A DNA stretch of 64,000 nucleotides from Ophiostoma sp. CBS 140.51 (Eukaryota > Ascomycota > Sordariomycetes > Ophiostomatales > Ophiostomataceae): NCBI GenBank assembly GCA_029298735.1, contig JANSLP010000040.1:108912-172911 (forward strand), given 5' to 3'. Made by a program: the position numbers and the translations under genes. Positions 1-10,573 of this stretch are shown piece after piece. Each line of letters starts with the position of its first letter. Position 1 is the stretch's first letter. Under the pieces are notes generated by a model, which saw only the letters and a program-made list of their open reading frames with translations, was not told where the DNA came from and searched no databases.

Positions 1-1864
1 GCAGCCTCCTCCTATCAAGTCAAACCCACTCGGCATCCTGCGCGCCAAGTCGAGCCGTGGATCGCTCCTGGAGCGCTCTCGTGACGTCTCGCAGACTAAG
101 TCCACTCGGAAGCTGGGCCTGGGTGCCACTACTATGAGCACTGCTCCTAGCCCGTCTAAGCAGTCATTTGAGGATATGTCCTCGCCTGTTCCTACGCCTC
201 CGATCTCTTCTGCCTCTGCTGCCGTCAACGACGGGTTCTCTCTGGAGGCCCTCAAGGAGGAGCGCGAAGAGAAGCCCCGCCCAAGCCAGGATGGCTACTT
301 TGGCCGGATGCCTGCCTCGCGGTCTGCCTCCGCCAACCAGTCCCCCGCCATTGCTTCGTCTGCTGCATCTGTTCCGCGTTCGAGCACCGACACGGATGTT
401 GATGATGCTGACGAGGAGACGGAGGGCGGTGCGGGTGCCGGCAACGACGACAACAACATGCACCCTGGTCTGCGTGCTTTCCGCAACGCCCGTCGCCAGC
501 TGCAGAAGCGCAAGGAACTCGAGACACTGGCCCGCCACCAGGCTGATGCTGCTCGTGGCGCCGACTCTGGCCCGGAGGCGGCCTTTGCTGACCAGCAATC
601 ACCGCCAAGACGTGAGCGTCGCCCAACCGTGTCATCGAACCCGACGAGCCGCGAACGGAAGCCTCCTCCGGTGTACTACCAACAGCGCGACCCCAGCCTG
701 GAGTCCCGTAGCAGCAGCAACGGCAATGGTGGCCGCTCTCGCTCTGGTTCAAGAACATCAGGCCAGCCTGAGCGCGACCGCAGTGGCTCCGAGGCCAGTA
801 ATGGTGGTGGTTACACCCGCCATGCACTTCCTCGGATCCGGGCCAACCAGAACCAGAACGGCGCCGGCTATGATGACTACCAGCACAACCAGCCCGGTCT
901 CAACTCCAACCACCTTGGCCCTCCGACTCGCCAGGGCATGCCTATGCGCTCACCTGGTCTTCCTGGCACCGACATCCGCCGGTCCCCACACATGCCTCCC
1001 CAGGCCTACCCTGGCAGCACTGGCAACAGCCCCTCGATGAACAACCTGTCCGTCCAGACTGCCATGGGTGGCCGCTCACCCTCGGGCTTTAGCGCATCTG
1101 ACCAGCCTTCACCCATCTCTCCTCTGGGAAGCGCAGGCCTGCCCTCGTCACCCTACTTCGCTGGCAGTGCCAACGCCTCGGGCCCCTCGACACCCACAAC
1201 GAACGGTCCTCGCATGCAGCAACAACGCCCAGGTATGCCTCAGCACCAGGCACCGCCATCTTCCGGCCCCGGCTACAGCACAACGAACAGCTCGCTCAAC
1301 GAGTCCATGAAGAAGTCGGTTCGCAAGAACGAGATCTCGGAGCCGACGTTCCTTATGAGCACCAGCCGTGTCCCGACTGTCAGCCTGCAGCAGAGCACGT
1401 CTGCGCCTGAGATGGAGGCCAATGGCACCAACGGCAACGGCTCCCGTTCTCGCAGCGGCTCCCGTGCTCGTGCTCCCAGCAACGCCCCCGCCCCTGCCTT
1501 TGTCCCGCCTTTGCCCCCAATCAATCCTCTGCGCAAGCAGTCGGGCACTCGTGGCCCGCGCGGCATGCTCGGCGGTCTGATGGGTGGCCGTCGTTCTGAT
1601 GGCCCAGGCGACGAGATGGACACAATGTCTGCTCTGTCAATGCCCACGCTACCTCACAGCGCGTCGGGCAGCAGCACCAACCTGGCGCCCAAGTCTCCCA
1701 ACTACCAGCTCGGTGGCTCGCCTAGTGATAACGAGGGCTCTCGGTTCGAGCAGCGTGGTCTGCGCAAGCAGGCCTCGGAGGCCAACGGCATGCACTCGCG
1801 GATGATGGGCGGCGGCGGCGATATGTCGAGCCAGCGTATGGATCTTCCCGGTGGGATGATCTAG
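1..1864 (+). CDS. 3' part of a large low-complexity protein (5' truncated)
   Basis: The reading frame is open from base 2 of the window with no start codon that must be used, so this is the C-terminal part of a longer gene; the ATG at 134 is probably internal. The visible part (about 620 residues) is almost entirely disordered and rich in Ser, Pro, Gly, Asn and Gln, with Arg-Ser stretches. The only ordered-looking piece is a basic helical segment around 472-570 (FRNARRQLQKRKELE). It ends at a TAG at 1862-1864. The basic/serine segment before base 134 reminds me weakly of the tails of Msb1-type Rho-GAP-like morphogenesis proteins, but this is unverified. Family and function cannot be decided from this part. 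Confidence 0.8.
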   Translation, partial: QPPPIKSNPLGILRAKSSRGSLLERSRDVSQTKSTRKLGLGATTMSTAPSPSKQSFEDMSSPVPTPPISSASAAVNDGFSLEALKEEREEKPRPSQDGYFGRMPASRSASANQSPAIASSAASVPRSSTDTDVDDADEETEGGAGAGNDDNNMHPGLRAFRNARRQLQKRKELETLARHQADAARGADSGPEAAFADQQSPPRRERRPTVSSNPTSRERKPPPVYYQQRDPSLESRSSSNGNGGRSRSGSRTSGQPERDRSGSEASNGGGYTRHALPRIRANQNQNGAGYDDYQHNQPGLNSNHLGPPTRQGMPMRSPGLPGTDIRRSPHMPPQAYPGSTGNSPSMNNLSVQTAMGGRSPSGFSASDQPSPISPLGSAGLPSSPYFAGSANASGPSTPTTNGPRMQQQRPGMPQHQAPPSSGPGYSTTNSSLNESMKKSVRKNEISEPTFLMSTSRVPTVSLQQSTSAPEMEANGTNGNGSRSRSGSRARAPSNAPAPAFVPPLPPINPLRKQSGTRGPRGMLGGLMGGRRSDGPGDEMDTMSALSMPTLPHSASGSSTNLAPKSPNYQLGGSPSDNEGSRFEQRGLRKQASEANGMHSRMMGGGGDMSSQRMDLPGGMI

Positions 1865-3298
1865 CCTGCGATTCCTTCACTTTGTCATCTTTCCTTTTCT
1901 TCCTCCTTTTGAAGCATTTCTTTACACTCCTTCACACCCTTTTTACTCTCTCATTTTGCGGATTGCCATCTTCTATAATTTTGTTTGGATACCCCGGTTG
2001 TCTTCCGTTTTGTCATGAAAAACCTTATGAGTAGACGGGGCTTGTGATACCACTTTATTTTACTTACACCTGATCAACTACACCGGATGTACACTCCGAA
2101 TCTCTTCTTTCTATATGGGCAACCATTCATTCACCCTCTCTCTCTATCTCTCTCTCTTTCTTTTTCTCCTTTACCATATTACCACACTTCTTCTCGCCGA
2201 CCCTCCATTCTGGACTGGCTCCTTTTTTCTTCATCTTTGTATCATTTTTGAATTTGCTTTGCTGTATTTTTTGCCCTACTGGTTTTCAGCAGTTTGCCGT
2301 TTCTATTCACATCTAGTCTCACACAGGAAGACGCAAGTCACCTGAGAAAAAGAAAGATGGATATTTCTTCATGTTTGCCGGGCTTTAGATCCTTGGGAGA
2401 CGATATCTCTATTTGCTTTGGAGGGAGTTCAGAAACACGGAAAAAACAAACAGGCTGTACTTTATATATATATATATTTGTCTATTCATTATTTTATTCT
2501 TTGTACGTTTCGGAGAAGGGCCTCTTAGCATTCCAAGGTGTTTTTCCTGTTGATTACTTTCCTTCTTTACTTTCTACTTTTATCTATTCTTAACTATTCT
2601 TGTCTTTTTCTTATTCTCCCCCTCTATCTTCTCTTCGTGGTATTAGCATTTCCTTTTACGTCAGAGACTGAGAATACACGAACCATCTACTTGACTACTA
2701 CTGTCTTACTCGACTTTCATGCTGACTGCATCTTTCGAACATGTGATCCGTGCCTAAATATCGTGTAAATTTTACGAAAATGCTAGACGGCGCCCGCAAT
2801 ACCGGCCCGCGCCGGGAAAACTCCGGGCTAAAGTTGATGTTGGCCGTTATTATTCTATTATCGACTGTATGGAGAAGAGGGGTTGAGTCTCGGCAAGGGT
2901 GTGTTCAAATCGCCAATTGTCCGTTATTCCGCGAAGCTCTTGCCCTCTTTTTCTTTGGTGGCTTGCATCTAGAAGGCTGACAAGCTCCTTCCCAAAATAA
3001 GCTTTGGCTGCCTTGCCTGACTTGCATACACATGCTAAAAAATGGCACAAGCTGGCGCGGCGCTATCTTTGTTACATGCCGTCGCTCCTACCTCACAAAG
3101 CAAGACATACTAAGTACATAATCTGTGCTCGACACTTATTCTCAAATCCAGCCAGCGCCCCGTTTCTCTTTCAACTTCTCTTCCTTCACCGTTCAAGTTG
3201 ACAACGACTTTCAGTTTAAGCACACATACACCTCAACACGAAATACCTGTACAATCGCTCGCGACTGAACACGCATCTGACCCATCTACCCCGCAATC
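1865..3298. other. intergenic, no gene seen
   Basis: The stretch is AT- and CT-rich, with a CTCT-rich tract near 2130-2170 and a short TA microsatellite at 2463-2476. Open frames here have poor codon use and no recognisable motif. It probably holds the 3' UTR of the upstream gene and the promoter of the GNAT gene. Confidence 0.6.
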
Positions 3299-4100
3299 AT
3301 GGCTTTCATCCGCCCTTACAAGTTTGACGACTGGAACGACACGGCATTCATTGTAGGCCATCACCCTGTAACCTTTTATGTTTTTTTTGCGTCTTGCTGA
3401 CCTCCAGTGCCGTGCAACGCTCCCGCCGTCGCTGATTGACGAAAAGACCACGGTCCGTCTTGCGCCGTACATGTGGACCCACCAATTCACCCTCCTCAAC
3501 CCGCAAAACTGCTTTGTCCTCGACGACGGCACAGGTCACGTCGTCGGTTACGTGATTGGCAGCACGGACGTGCACGACATGGCGGCGCGGTACGGCCGCT
3601 TCACAAACCTGGTAGGCGGTACAGGCGAGATTGAGGGCGTTCCCGTAGAGCTGGTCGAGCAGTCGCGCAAGGAAGTCGGTCCTGCGCCGGCCGACCTGGA
3701 CAATCTGCAGCCCTTCTTGATTCCCTCGCCAGAGGACCCGTCGAAGAAGATTGTCAACGAGACACACATGCTGCAGCAAATCTACAACCCGCGGTGGCTG
3801 CTGCTGGACAGCAACCTGACACCCAAGCGCAAAGAGCTGATCTCGGGCACCAAGTACCGGGCGGTGATGCACATTGACATGCTGGAGAGTCACCAGCGGC
3901 AAGGCTGGGGAAAGACGTTGATCAAGACGTTTTTGGAGTCGATTGCCAAAGAGGGCGCGACGGGCCTGCAGATTGGTGTGTCAGGAGAGAACACCAAGGT
4001 GATTCCGTTTTACGAGAAGTGCGGGTTCCGTGTACAACCCGGTGGCGAAGAGGAGGGCGGCGTGTGGATGGTCCGGGACGTGAGCGAGACGGGGTGGTAG
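3299..4100 (+). CDS. GNAT-family N-acetyltransferase
   Basis: Two exons, 3299-3352 and 3408-4100, are separated by a 55-nt intron (GTAGGC...CTCCAG with a GCTGAC branch site); the join is in phase 0 and gives 248 residues. The start MAFIRPYKFDDWN is the typical first strand of a GNAT fold. The acetyl-CoA-binding region lies near residues 190-205 (SHQRQGWGKTLI, the Q/R-x-x-G-x-G/A loop), followed by the GVSGENTKVIPFYEKCGF motif common to GNAT C-termini. The enzyme should transfer acetyl from acetyl-CoA to an amine, but the substrate cannot be read from sequence. The mid-protein insertion around residues 75-155 is longer than in minimal GNATs. No targeting signal is seen, so it is probably cytosolic or nuclear. 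It is convergent with the SAM50 gene, about 150 bp away. Confidence 0.88.
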
Positions 4101-4249
4101 ACAGCAGGTTATGCGGTATGATTCAAAGATACAAATACATTTGTTTGACAAAATTACAATGCATGTTTTCTATATACACTACAAATGAGGCTTCCTCCGC
4201 CCTCCCAGTATCTATTGTAAAAGAACCCCCGTTAAACTCGATCGTCATC

Positions 4250-5961
4250 CTACAAGAAGTTGATACCAACACCGACCTGCAGACCCTTGCGGCTCTCCTC
4301 GCCGCGGCGCATAACCAGCGGCAAGCTAAAGTTGAGCTCGAAGCGCGCCACGGGGTGCGCGTACACCAGGCCAAAACCGACAGCCGTGCTCGGCAGACCT
4401 GTCGCCAGGTCCTGAAGAGCAGCCGAGACGCTCTGGGCGACTTGGCTCGATGTCTGGCCCGCAGGCTGCTGTGCTGCGGCACCCTCAGCACTTTGTGACT
4501 TGGGCTGCTTCTTAGTCCGCAGAGCGACGAGACGGCCGCTGTTGGCAAACAGCTGCAGACGCAGCGGCGAGTCCCGGCCAGCCTTGGTAATGGGTACAAG
4601 CAGGTTCACGCCACCAGCGGCAAAGACATCACCGCCAACAGCATCACTGCCGTCGTGCGGGCCGAGGCCACCCTGGGTGAAGCCACGGACATCGGTGGGG
4701 CCACCCAGAAGAAACCGGTCGTTGACGCGGCTGGGAGCGGCGGTGCCACCGAAGAGGTTGTAGCCAAAGGGCAGCGGGTACAACAGACCAGCACGGAAGC
4801 CGGCTGCGAGAGTGACGCCGCTGTCGTAAGTCGTTGCTATTGAGGGCTGGAGGGTCGTAGAGAGTGTGGAGGAGGAGGTCGAGGAAGAAGAAGACGAAGC
4901 CTTGAGGTTAGGGAAGACAAAAGGAATGGCGGCCGAGAACTCGGCCTCAGCCTTGGCGAAAGCGACGTCGCCGCCCAGAGGACCCCAACCAGCGAGCTCG
5001 GAAGCGGTACGGACAAGGTAGCCGCTCTGGGGCAGCAGTGCATTGTCGCGGCGGTCGCGGATAAACGTGTGGCTCAGGCTGCTCTTGAGGCTGTCACCAG
5101 CGTCGCGGCGGACCGTCGGCGACGCACTGCCGCCCAGACCCGTCAGCTGACGCCACGCCGAGCCGTAGGCCACGGTGTGCATATCGCCCGTCTCAGGCAC
5201 GCACCAGCCCAGGCGCACCGTGCCGCCCTTGAGCACCTCCTCGTGGCTGGCCCACGGCTTCTGGGTCGCCGACGCCAGACCCTCGAGCGACAGGCGCACA
5301 TCCGGGTTGCCCTCGAGCGGTGCCGACAGGACAGCACTGTAAGCAGAGCGAGTACGCGTGCCTGCGCTGGCGTTCAGGGACAGCGACTCGGCACCACCAA
5401 AGATGTTGCGCCACAGCAGGTTGCCGTACGCTGAGCCCTCTGTGTTGCCCAGATCCGTGCCCGTGTTAAGGCGGAAACGGGGCAGCTCCGACACACGCAC
5501 GGCAATATCGTAGTCCGTCGCAGCGGCCGCCGGGTCGCGCTGGCGGGCATCGGCGAAATGCACCGTAGGATCGGGCTTGAAGATGCCGAACCGCTCGAGC
5601 TTGCCCACAGCCTCCTGCACATCGGCAAACACGTCGCCCAATGTCGTGCCCACGTTACGTGAGTCGTCCACCAGCGGCTGGAAGATGGGGTCGAGGAATG
5701 AGCGGCGCGTGTTGCGAGCGCCGTGGATCTCAAATGTGTGCAGCGTCGCCGGCTGCAGCATGTGCTCCTGCATCACGGCGAGGGCGTGCCGCCGCGCACT
5801 CTCTTCCTCCTTGGCGCGGAGGACGGAATCGGTCTGCGCCTCGAGGCGGAGGGTTGCAGCATCTTTACTGAGCTAGGAGAGGGCGAAAATGTTAGCCATG
5901 ATGCAATGTGGTGATGTTTGAAGCTCAATTGACGCACCTTGTTGCTCCCGGAAGAAGCCAT
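4250..5961 (-). CDS. SAM50: SAM50/TOB55 mitochondrial outer-membrane beta-barrel insertase
   Basis: Two exons on the minus strand (5961-5938 and 5872-4250) are joined across a 65-nt intron whose acceptor is CTCCTAG; a slightly later AG would give an immediate stop. The product is 548 residues. An N-terminal helical, charged region is followed by a POTRA-like domain from about residue 50 (TFEIHGARNTRRSFLDPI is typical of fungal Sam50). The rest is an Omp85 (bacterial surface antigen) barrel with the lid-loop region VNDRFLLGGPTDVRGF. The C-terminus GLQVGVGINFL matches a mitochondrial beta-signal. It is the core of the SAM complex that folds Tom40, porin and other barrels into the outer membrane. 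A serine-rich insert near residue 310 (about 4885-4905) is locally variable. Single essential housekeeping gene in fungi. Confidence 0.95.
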
Positions 5962-8444
5962 TGTGGATCGCCGACAGCTCGGGCTGCTGTCTCGTGAGCG
6001 TCAATGGAAGGAGTGTCGGGAGTAGGGAGGGAGGAGTCGTTGCGTTCTACTCGATTTCGAATGCCGTTGTTGATATCGTCGAGATCGCGAGATCGTCTGC
6101 TTCGGACCAAGGAAAAAATCGGCCAATTGCGGCAGCAGCGAACGCGATTGACCAGCTTCCCGATGGCCAAACCGGGGAGCAACTTTGGCGCTAAAACTGA
6201 GAGCTGGGCTGCTAGTGTGGCTGGTGGAGGTGGCTGTGTCATGATTAGTCATCGTGGGATATGTAAACAGACGACACAGACTTTGGTGGTGGTTACTCTT
6301 GAAATGTGTTGATTTTCATTTTACGTTTATTTGTTTATTTTTTAACACTTGATTCTGTATGATCCGCTCTAAAGGTCCAAAGGTTTTGCACCGGAGCCTA
6401 TCGATGTTGCTGGGATCTCGTCGTGTTAATTTGCAGTGGTTGCGGCTTCACATGATGTTGACGTTTTTTGACAGGGAAAATTTTAAGTAATACTCTGCTC
6501 GGGACCTCCACCATTCCACTTAAGCCATTCTGGCGCTTTATTTATTGTCTTATTCTATGGAATTTTACTTGTCTTCTTTTACTTGCAGTTTCTGTATGGA
6601 GTAGTTTTATGCCGTTTTTTTCGAACTCGAATGGTTGTTTTTTTCTCCCTCTTTTTGTAATATTCATATTGGACCTTTCGTATTTCACAGCAAGTAAAAA
6701 AATAAAATTAAGCTTTGCTCCCATATCATTTGCTTTGGCAGACCGGTCTCGAACTCCGAGTCAATTTTTTTTTCCGAGCCGCACTCACCAGATCCTAGAA
6801 TAGTCGGACCTCTTTTTAGAGTTGGAAAGAACTGCCACGAGAAAACATGTCACCTTGGAGGAAAGAAAGTTGAACAGCTCTGGTGCAACCCAAACCACTC
6901 CAGACTCCTTCCCCATTTTTTCTGTTCCTGTCCCTGGCTTGTCTTACTCTATGTGCCTTCGTTCCTGTTCTAGGCCATACCAAGTCCACGTGCAGGTTGC
7001 ATCCAGGCCAGAGCTGTCACATCCGCGATGGGCGCTCGTCGTCCCCGAACTTATGCCGTGTGGTATGGTCATATTTTTCTTTCTTTCTTTCTTTCTTTTG
7101 TTCTTCTTAGTCGACGTTTCTCGTTTTTCCCTCTATTATATTTCATCTGATATACCATCCGCTTGGCTAATTCCGGGTTTCTAGACCACTCTGGATTCTT
7201 TATTAGACAACCCTTTTGAGAGCTCTTTGGATATTCGGTTAATTCCGTTGTGTTCTTCCAATTCCCCAAATCTTTATTTTTCCTGCCCCACGCTGACTCT
7301 TCCCTCTTTCCAGTTGTCGCTCTTCCCAAAATAAACAGCCCGCAATACTCTTCAAAAACTCTGTATTCTTTTGATATTACCCTGGGGCCGTCTCGCCGTA
7401 AGGGCTTCCTCATTCTTTTTCTCTTCTTTTCAACCCAAAACATCGTCTGCCTCCCACCCGGTCATAAACTTCACGATAGTAGAGCAGAAAATTCCACCAA
7501 CCCATGTGCCTTGCATGCCTTGGCGCAACTGTACGCGTACGTTCAAGGCACGTTACGTCCGCCCGGTGTCTTTTCGGTTTCGCTTTCCCTTCTCGTGTCT
7601 TGGTGTGGTGGGCACTTGTTGTTTACTCCCTCCACATCTGGTTCTATTTCTGTCCTGTTTTACCGTCCTCGCTCCCACTATCCTCTTGGCGAAGCGGCCG
7701 ACATACACACATGTGATGGTCTATAATTCTAAAGGGAAAAAATGAATAGACACGACACGTCAACATTTGTTTCCATTCAGGAGGACAGAACAAAGTTGAC
7801 AAGAGCGAAAGAAAAGCCGAGTCGCCAAGCTCGGGGCAATAACTTTATTTTGAACAAAGAGAGTACCTTCCTCCACATCTCACTTCCTCCTCTCCTTCAT
7901 GAGTGCCCAGAAACCCCAGATGTCTAAAAATGGGTTGAACAATAAATGGGATAGATGGCCGAAGCTTGAACGATGACGAGTATTCCCTGCCACCCCACGG
8001 CTACTCGAACGTGGTCAAGTATGGCCGCCTGCAATTTTCGGTTCGCGCTCGCTGCATTGCTACTGTTTGTGCCTCCACTTTCTTTCTGGCTTTCCTAAAA
8101 TCCCGTGTTGTAGAGATGAGGTTCCACACCAGGAAGAGAAAGAAGGCACAGAATGATAAAAAAGAAGACAATCACGGGGCCACGAGGGCATATGGGCCGA
8201 CACTGACCCGAGAGCCAAGGCGTAAAAGAACAACGTTATTATCGTGTTCTCCTGTGAAGGCTCTGCCTTTAAGTTTACGCGAAGTATAAGACGGAGCGGA
8301 CAGAAGTTTCTACAGATTTCTGAAAAGGATTTCTCTTTCCTGGTCTCATATTTCTCTCTTTTGACCTTCACCAGGGACTTATCGAACAGACTTTTGATTT
8401 TCCTTCCTGGCATTCTTTTCATATACCCAACCTCAATAATCAAA
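5962..8444. other. intergenic, no gene seen
   Basis: About 2.5 kb between the divergent SAM50 and LysM genes. It contains T-rich stretches and a TTTC microsatellite around 7076-7098. Several open frames occur, but none has a motif, a signal peptide with sensible codon use, or convincing splice joins. A minus-strand frame at about 6242-5925 overlaps the SAM50 start and is more likely leader sequence than a gene. Confidence 0.5.
7076..7098 (+). repeat. TTTC microsatellite
   Basis: About five or six units of TTTC in otherwise T-rich intergenic DNA. Confidence 0.8.
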
Positions 8445-9473
8445 ATGCCCTCTTCATACGGTCTCAGCCTGTCGGCTGCATGCCTGGCCCTGTTCTCGTC
8501 GGCCGTCCTCGCTGACGACATCGCTTCCAGTGCAGCTGCTGCTTGCACGCGCCAGATCACGGCCAAGGCCGGCGACTCGTGCGTCTCGGTTTCGCAGGCA
8601 AACGCAATCACGGTCACGCAGTTCCTGCAGTTCAACCCGGCGGTGCACAGCTGCTCGCTGGGCGCGGGCCTGACATACTGTGTCAGCACCGACCCTGCTG
8701 CTGGTCCTCCGTTGCCCCCAGCTCAGTCACCATCGACCACTCTGGCGGTGCCTCCGACTGTCATTCCGACTCCCACAAAGCCGACTGCCGCCCCTCCCGC
8801 TTCTTCTTCTTCTTCCGCGTCTGCACCCCACTCATCGCCTCCCACTGGCTCTAGCGGTCTGATTCCTAGCCCCGATGGTAGCGATGGCATCTGCGGCGGC
8901 CAGTACACCTGTCTGGGCTCCGTCTATGGCGAGTGCTGTTCGGCCAATGGCTACTGCGGCAACACTGCCGAATACTGCGGCGAGGGCTGCAACCCGGCCT
9001 ATGGTCAGTGCGGCATCTGCCCGGCTGCTGCACCTGGCCCGGCCTCAACGACTGTCACTGCCTTCTTCACCACGACTTCGATTCTTGTTAGCACCGTCAC
9101 AGTCCCCGCCGTGACTGTCACACACACTGTCACCCAAGCGGCCCCTGCCCCTCCCGTAACCACCACGAAGCCGCCCGGTGTTACTGTCCCCAGCCCGACC
9201 TTCCCCGGCGTGACCAAGAACTGCCAGCGCTGGTATTTCCTCCGCGCCACGGACAACTGCCGCCGTATCGCCCTGTCGTACGGCACGACACAGGCACAGA
9301 TTGTTGCTTGGAACCCCGGTGTAAGTCAAAAACCCCCCTACTGAGTTTATTTGAGATTTTTTCACTAACACTGCCAGTTTGATTGCGACGATATCGAGGA
9401 CATGGCCGGCAACTACATTTGTGTCGGCGTGGTGGCCACCATCGGCCTGGGCAACCCCTTTGGCGGTTTCTGA
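8445..9473 (+). CDS. secreted LysM-CBM18-LysM chitin-binding protein
   Basis: Exons 8445-9320 and 9378-9473 are separated by a 57-nt intron (GTAAGT...CACTAACACTGCCAG), giving 323 residues. The ATG at 8445 is chosen because it begins a clear signal peptide (MPSSYGLSLSAACLALFSSAVLA). A first LysM follows at about residues 34-80 (ITAKAGDSC...FNPAV..C), then a Pro/Ser/Thr linker. A type-1 chitin-binding (CBM18) module lies at about 145-187 with its eight-Cys pattern (CGG, GECCS, GYCG, YCGEGC). A Thr/Val-rich linker leads to a second LysM at about 262-315 (YFLRATDNCRRIALSYG...WNPG), split by the intron after NPG. The protein probably binds chitin or chitin fragments in the wall or outside the cell. 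Fungal proteins of this type include host-interaction effectors, but that role is not shown here. Confidence 0.92.
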
Positions 9474-10573
9474 GTTAAAAGCATCAAGAAGAAAAAGAGG
9501 GCAAAGAATTGTTGAAGAGGCTATGTATTGATTAAGGGTGTTCACGCATCGTTGTTGTTTTTCTTTTCTCCCACCCCCATTTGCAGCATACTGTTTCTTC
9601 TGTACTGTGCGTCCATATTATTATGCATTGAGTTGAAAAACCCAATTTTCCCGACCTTAAGCTACACTAAATACTTGTTATGTGAGCCTTATGTTTGTTG
9701 TATTTACTAAAATCATAAATAGTCGTCTGCAATGATTTTTGAGAAATAAAATGCCAGCCACAACGAGGCGCTTTTGCTGCCTCACACTAGGCATTCGATT
9801 CTCTTTATCTCTTTTCGTCTTGCATTCCTCGTTCTTTCGAATCATGCTCTTTTTATTGCCTTACTTCCACCTTCCCCTCACCTCATCTCCCACCGGCCGG
9901 CAGTGATCCTTTGAACGGCTGTACTCGGGCTGGATAAATGAATACATAAGTTGAGGCGATTCTTCTCTAGCCAAAGGAGGGAAAAGATGCGACATAATCA
10001 CCACTCAGTCGATTATTGGAGATACAAAAGGCCATGCATCATGAGAAAGCCCCTCAACGTACCTCCATTTAGGCATTGGGCGGTCAGCCGGCAGTGGGTG
10101 GCAAGATGCAATGTCGCGATCATGGACTGCCGTGCTCCGACCACAGTATAAGCTTCTACCAATTCTGCCCAGGACAGGCGACTCACCTGTGAGTCTTCCC
10201 GCCTGTTCATCTCTTCTTCCAGCCTCTCCCGTTTTTTCCCTTGCCTTTCATCACCGTCGCTACTATTTCTCCGCACTTGACCGACTCTCCGGCAATTTGG
10301 TTGAAAGCCGGACTGCATATTAGGAACCATGGCCCCTGAATTGGCAAAACAGAAGTCGTGCAAGAAATCAAAACCCCTTTCAAATTTCTGATGTAACAGA
10401 AAATCAAGCTGCTTCGATTGGGTTCCTGCTCGTAGTATATCAATGCAGAGTCCCCGACCTCTTTCAGCACTGTAGAAAGTTCTCGTTAGGGGCAGATTGA
10501 GAAGCAGATGCTGGAAGACTGACTTACGTACACTCTTTTGAAACGTTTTCACCCCAATTCTCACTTTTCGACC
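9474..10573. other. intergenic, no gene seen
   Basis: About 1.1 kb holding the 3' end of the LysM gene and the promoter of the GMC gene. A 183-codon minus-strand frame at 10013-10564 lies over the GMC promoter but has no motif and unremarkable composition, so I do not call it. Confidence 0.5.

Noticed and set aside
5925..6242. 105-codon minus-strand frame at the SAM50 start
   Set aside because: It overlaps SAM50 exon 1 in another frame; the SAM50 start and splice are better supported, so this is leader sequence.
10013..10564. 183-codon minus-strand frame over the GMC promoter
   Set aside because: No motif, irregular codon use and direct overlap with the promoter of a confident gene.
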